This document shows positions 60,612 through 64,000 of a DNA stretch of 64,000 nt, one piece after another. How positions within the stretch are numbered: position 1 is the first letter of the stretch; each line of letters starts with the position of its first letter. The DNA is from G963665925 sp963678925. Lineage in GTDB: Bacteria; Bacillota; Clostridia; Peptostreptococcales; Acidaminobacteraceae. The notes beneath the pieces were generated by a model, which was not told the DNA's origin, did no database searches, and was given only the letters and a program-made list of their open reading frames with translations. The DNA is taken from assembly GCA_963678925.1 (NCBI GenBank), contig OY787533.1, forward strand, positions 4,154,001 to 4,218,000. The letters are read 5' to 3'. The position numbers and the translations under genes were made by a program.

Positions 60612-62210
60612 TTAAAGGGATACGTCACTCAGAACAATACCCTCGTTACGGTCCTCAATATGTTTAAGGGACCATTCACGCTGGTAAAGAATGACTGGTT
60701 TTTCCTTGCTCGATTCAACAAGCATGGAGTCTGATGGCAGAGAAAGCTTGTCGACATTGCATGATGTTTCATCAATCCAGCGGATGAAACGGTAAGGTGT
60801 GGACTCTCTGATGACATCGACACCGTACTCATTTTTGAGTCGATATTCAAGAACTTCAAACTGAAGGACGCCAACAACGCCGATAATCAGTTCCTCAACG
60901 CCGATGTTTGGACGTCTGAAGACCTGAATTGCACCTTCCTCAGCAAGCTGTGTGATGCCTTTTACGAACTGCTTTCGCTTCATGGCGTTCTTTGTGTAGA
61001 CCTTTGCAAAGTGTTCCGGTGCAAACTGAGGAATATCCTTGTATTCCAGCTTTGAAGCATCGGCGCAAAGTGTATCACCAATGTTGAAAATGCCCGGGTC
61101 GTGCAGACCGATGATATCTCCAGGATATGCAGTTTCAACAATGACACGGTCTTGAGCCATAAATTGCTGTGGCTGGGCAAGACGGACTTTCTTATCACGC
61201 TGTACATGATTTACCTGCATGCCTTTTTCGAATTTGCCGGAGCAGATTCTCAGGAAGGCGATTCTATCTCTGTGGGACTTGTCCATATTGGCTTGAATTT
61301 TAAATACAAAGCCAGTGAAGTTGTCCGTATTTGGATCAATCTTACCCATGTTGCTGTCACGTGGTGACGGTGGTGGTGTGAACTCCAGGAAGGCCTTGAG
61401 GAAAGGCTCAACACCAAAGTTTGTAAGTGCAGAACCGAAGAATACTGGTGTAAGCTCGCCGTCAAGTACACGCTGAATGTCAAAATCGTCACCAGCGCCG
61501 TCCAGCAGCTCAATATCCTCGATAATCTTTTCGTGAATGTCAGCGCCAAGAAGCTCGGTGAATTTTTCATCAGTTACATCACCGGTAGTAGACTTGGCGA
61601 TTGCCGAACCGTGCTTTCCGTCAGAGAAAAGCTCAATTTGGTTGTTTCTTCTATTGAATACGCCACGGAAGTTTCCATCCGTACCTACAGGCCAGTTGAT
61701 TGGGTATGAGTTGATACCGAGTACTGTCTCGATATCTTCCATAAGCTCAAAAGGATCCTTGCCGGTTCTATCCATCTTGTTGATGAATGTGAATATTGGA
61801 ATACCGCGCATCTTACATACGTGGAACAGCTTTTTAGTTTGTGGCTCGACACCCTTGGCACAGTCAATAACCATGACGGCACTGTCGGCAGCCATAAGTG
61901 TACGGTAGGTATCTTCAGAGAAGTCCTGGTGACCAGGTGTATCCAGAATGTTGATGCAGAAGTTGTCGTACTCGAACTGAAGTACTGAAGAAGTAACAGA
62001 AATACCTCTTTGCTTTTCGATCTCCATCCAGTCAGATACAGCATGCTTGGCAGATCTTCTTGATTTTACAGAACCCGCTTCACGAATCGCGCCTCCGTAG
62101 AGTAGGAATTTCTCAGTCAGCGTCGTTTTACCGGCATCGGGGTGAGAAATGATTGCGAAAGTTCTTCTTCTGTCGACTTGTTCTTTAAAACTATATTTCT
62201 TGTTAGTCAT
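60612..62210 (-). CDS. prfC: Peptide chain release factor 3
   Basis: This 532-residue GTPase removes release factors 1 and 2 from the ribosome after termination. GTP-binding motifs are complete: SHPDAGKTT at residues 22-30, DTPGHQDF near 93, and NKMDR near 145. The IEKQRGISV switch region and the domain order fit RF3 rather than EF-G: the length is 532 residues rather than about 690. The first ATG at 62210 has GGATGATT upstream on the complement; the site is weak. It is divergent from fbp. Confidence 0.95.
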   Translation of the reverse strand: MTNKKYSFKEQVDRRRTFAIISHPDAGKTTLTEKFLLYGGAIREAGSVKSRRSAKHAVSDWMEIEKQRGISVTSSVLQFEYDNFCINILDTPGHQDFSEDTYRTLMAADSAVMVIDCAKGVEPQTKKLFHVCKMRGIPIFTFINKMDRTGKDPFELMEDIETVLGINSYPINWPVGTDGNFRGVFNRRNNQIELFSDGKHGSAIAKSTTGDVTDEKFTELLGADIHEKIIEDIELLDGAGDDFDIQRVLDGELTPVFFGSALTNFGVEPFLKAFLEFTPPPSPRDSNMGKIDPNTDNFTGFVFKIQANMDKSHRDRIAFLRICSGKFEKGMQVNHVQRDKKVRLAQPQQFMAQDRVIVETAYPGDIIGLHDPGIFNIGDTLCADASKLEYKDIPQFAPEHFAKVYTKNAMKRKQFVKGITQLAEEGAIQVFRRPNIGVEELIIGVVGVLQFEVLEYRLKNEYGVDVIRESTPYRFIRWIDETSCNVDKLSLPSDSMLVESSKEKPVILYQREWSLKHIEDRNEGIVLSDVSL

Positions 62211-62585
62211 TGAAAATCATCCTTTATTAAAATAAATGTAGGTATAAGCTATATATTTTACAATTAAAGGCGGTGAAATCAAATGCCAAAGGAAAGGCAT
62301 TACCGCATACTGTTCTATTAAATATGAAAATAACCAACCTTACTGAGATTATACTTTTTACGGGCAAATGTCAATCCCAAGACCACTTTGACCTGGACAT
62401 GAGAAACACGAAGATTAAAAAAAATATTGTTTTTTTTGTTCATACATACTGTTTTTTATGAAAAGTTTTGGTACTCTATATGGGAAGGCTGAAACAGGGT
62501 TGTTCAGCGGGTTTGAAGGTAAAACTTTACTAAAATGCTTCGAAACAGCGCATTTTATTTGAACATATTGAGCGGGGGCGAATTT
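62211..62585. other. Divergent intergenic region prfC/fbp
   Basis: These 375 bases hold the two divergent promoters. No convincing gene is seen: a 62-codon open frame at 62273-62461 has no ribosome site and an improbable composition. The region is AT-rich, with A- and T-runs near 62418-62460. No riboswitch or clear operator palindrome was recognised. Confidence 0.55.
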
Positions 62586-64000
62586 ATGAGTCAGAGTTTT
62601 GATTTGAAATACTTGCAGCTTTTGAGCAAACAGTATCCGACCATTGATGACGTATCAACAGAAATCATCAACTTGAGTGCTATAACAAATCTTCCGAAGG
62701 GAACCGAACATTTTCTGACAGATATTCATGGCGAACATGAGGCCTTTGACCACGTGATGCGTAATGCGTCAGGCGTTGTCAAAAGAAAAATTGAAGATAC
62801 CTTCGGAGACCTGCTTACAGCAGAAGAAAAGAAAAGTCTGGCAACGCTCGTTTATTATCCAAAGGAAAAGCTGGAAATCATTAAGGAAGAAGATCTGGAC
62901 ATGGATGCCTGGTATAGGGCGACTATTTATCGTCTGGTGCTTCTGTGCAGGGCCGCAGGCTATAAGTATACACGGTCAAAGGTTCGTAAGGCACTGCCGC
63001 AGAGCTTTGCCTATATTATTGAAGAGCTCTTCCACGAAAAGGAAAACAGCGAAATGAAGCAGACCTACTATCAGTCGATCATCAACAGCATCATCGATAT
63101 CGAGTGCGCCGATGAATTCGTCATTGATATCTGCGAGGTGATTCGTAAACTGGTTGTAGACAGACTGCATATTATTGGTGATATTTATGATAGGGGGCCC
63201 GGAGCCCACATTATCATGGACCTTCTAATGGACCACCACTCCGTGGACATCCAGTGGGGCAATCATGACATATTGTGGATGGGAGCCACTGCAGGGTCTG
63301 AGGCATGTATAGCCAACACGCTGCGTATTGCCCTTAGATACGGAAACCTGGAAACCCTTGAAGAGGGATACGGAATTAATTTGTCATCACTTATCCGCTT
63401 TACTCTTGAAACCTACCAGGGCCCGTATTCAAGCAAAATTCGTGCGAAGGTCAAAAAGGCGGACTTTAAGGAAAAGGACATTGATTTGCTGTCACGCATG
63501 CAAAAGGCGATTGCAATCATTCAGTTCAAGGTTGAAGGTCAGCTGATTCAGAGAAGACCTGAGTTTAAAATGGATAACCGAAATCTTATGGAGACCATGG
63601 ACCTTGAGACAGGAACCGTTGAAGTGGATGGCGTCAGTTATGCCCTGAACGATACAAACTTCCCGACATTCGATCCAGAAAATCCTTATACGCTTACGGA
63701 TGAAGAGGCAGATGTGCTCCATAAATTAAAGCAGAGCTTCATGCGTTCAGAAAAGCTCCATGCCCATATGGAATTCCTCTTCAACAAGGGCAGCATGTAT
63801 CTGGTCCATAACCAGAACTTGATCTACCACGGCTGTATTCCAATTGAAGAGTCAGGCGCGTTTATGGCTTATGAGACACATGGGAAAAAGCTGTCGGGAA
63901 AAGCCCTGATGGACTATTTTGACCTCATGGCGCGCAAGGCCTTCTTCACCCATAATGAGGCGGAGAAAAGAGAAGCCCTGGATATAATGTGGTATATGTG
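62586..64000 (+). CDS. fbp: Fructose-1,6-bisphosphatase class III (5' part, cut by window end)
   Basis: The frame is open from ATG 62586 to the window end, giving 471 residues of an enzyme that normally has about 640-670. It converts fructose 1,6-bisphosphate to fructose 6-phosphate in gluconeogenesis. Metallophosphatase motifs are visible: TDIHGEHEAF (D46, H48), GDIYDRGPGA near 200, and GNHDILWMGA near 227. These mark the class III enzyme of Bacillota. GAGCGGGGGCG lies upstream of the start. The gene is divergent from prfC and has a long leader region. Confidence 0.93.
   Translation, partial: MSQSFDLKYLQLLSKQYPTIDDVSTEIINLSAITNLPKGTEHFLTDIHGEHEAFDHVMRNASGVVKRKIEDTFGDLLTAEEKKSLATLVYYPKEKLEIIKEEDLDMDAWYRATIYRLVLLCRAAGYKYTRSKVRKALPQSFAYIIEELFHEKENSEMKQTYYQSIINSIIDIECADEFVIDICEVIRKLVVDRLHIIGDIYDRGPGAHIIMDLLMDHHSVDIQWGNHDILWMGATAGSEACIANTLRIALRYGNLETLEEGYGINLSSLIRFTLETYQGPYSSKIRAKVKKADFKEKDIDLLSRMQKAIAIIQFKVEGQLIQRRPEFKMDNRNLMETMDLETGTVEVDGVSYALNDTNFPTFDPENPYTLTDEEADVLHKLKQSFMRSEKLHAHMEFLFNKGSMYLVHNQNLIYHGCIPIEESGAFMAYETHGKKLSGKALMDYFDLMARKAFFTHNEAEKREALDIMWYM

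Noticed and set aside
62273..62461. 62-codon open frame in the prfC/fbp gap
   Set aside because: No ribosome site, biased AT-rich content and no recognisable protein pattern; the space is better explained as two divergent promoters.
1..64000. CRISPR arrays, tRNA or rRNA genes, insertion sequences, prophage genes
   Set aside because: No regularly spaced direct repeats with spacers, no cloverleaf or rRNA segments recognised by eye, and no transposase, integrase or phage structural proteins among the frames. A covariance-model scan would be needed to exclude small RNAs.

Overview
The window looks like chromosomal DNA of a motile, anaerobic, Gram-positive bacterium of the Clostridia (Bacillota). 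Supporting signs are AGGAGG-type ribosome binding sites almost everywhere, a Bacillus/Clostridium-type LexA box, a class III fructose-bisphosphatase, a clostripain-like protease, a sigma-54 activator of the RocR type, many chemoreceptors and sensor kinases, and U-tailed hairpin terminators between most units. The genus cannot be fixed from the sequence. No rRNA, tRNA, CRISPR array, insertion sequence or prophage was seen.

Layout. 0-3 kb: an SOS-type promoter with a perfect LexA box drives a small protein and a Y-family DNA polymerase, followed by a convergent soluble chemoreceptor. 3-12 kb: a sensor kinase with a fused binding-protein domain, a zinc-finger protein coupled to two flavoprotein reductases, an IscU/NifU-like scaffold, a metallo-hydrolase, and a large Cache-PAS-GGDEF-HD-GYP protein. 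12-16.4 kb: zinc-ribbon, ankyrin and clostripain-family proteins. 16.5-27.5 kb: a catabolic island for amino acid derivatives. It holds HutD, a PucR-type regulator, an M20 amidohydrolase with an AbgT transporter, a sigma-54 activator, and a BCCT (betaine) transporter with a histidine-ammonia-lyase homologue that lacks the MIO-forming Ala-Ser-Gly triad. 27.6-33.6 kb: a TPR-GGDEF protein and an iron-type ABC importer. 33.6-38 kb: a two-component system flanking a YjiH-type membrane protein. 38-42.7 kb: a GntR regulator and two chemoreceptors. 42.8-64 kb: a decayed diguanylate cyclase, an acyl-CoA ligase, PrsA-like foldase, two HAD phosphatases, a second binding-protein/kinase fusion coupled to an XRE regulator, an M16C protease, an LRR protein, a SNF2 helicase, an NSS transporter with a 31-residue MetS-like subunit, release factor 3, and the 5' part of fbp.

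The most interesting system is at 22.2-27.5 kb. A PAS/AAA+/Fis activator gene is followed by three near-identical palindromes (TGCAAAATwATTTTGCA type) with centres 31 and 62 bp apart, so on one face of the helix. They lie upstream of a GG-N10-GC sigma-54 promoter. This promoter precedes a BCCT transporter, a MIO-less aromatic amino acid lyase and a small membrane protein. The best reading is a sigma-54-controlled uptake and trimethylamine-eliminating pathway for a histidine-derived betaine, most likely ergothioneine (ergothionase). The substrate is inferred, not proven.

Other regulatory signals read directly from the DNA are two copies of the palindrome ATTCTATAGAAT at the gntR and chemoreceptor promoters, and four TATAACA-like direct repeats with a 10-11 bp period between the response regulator and yjiH-like genes.
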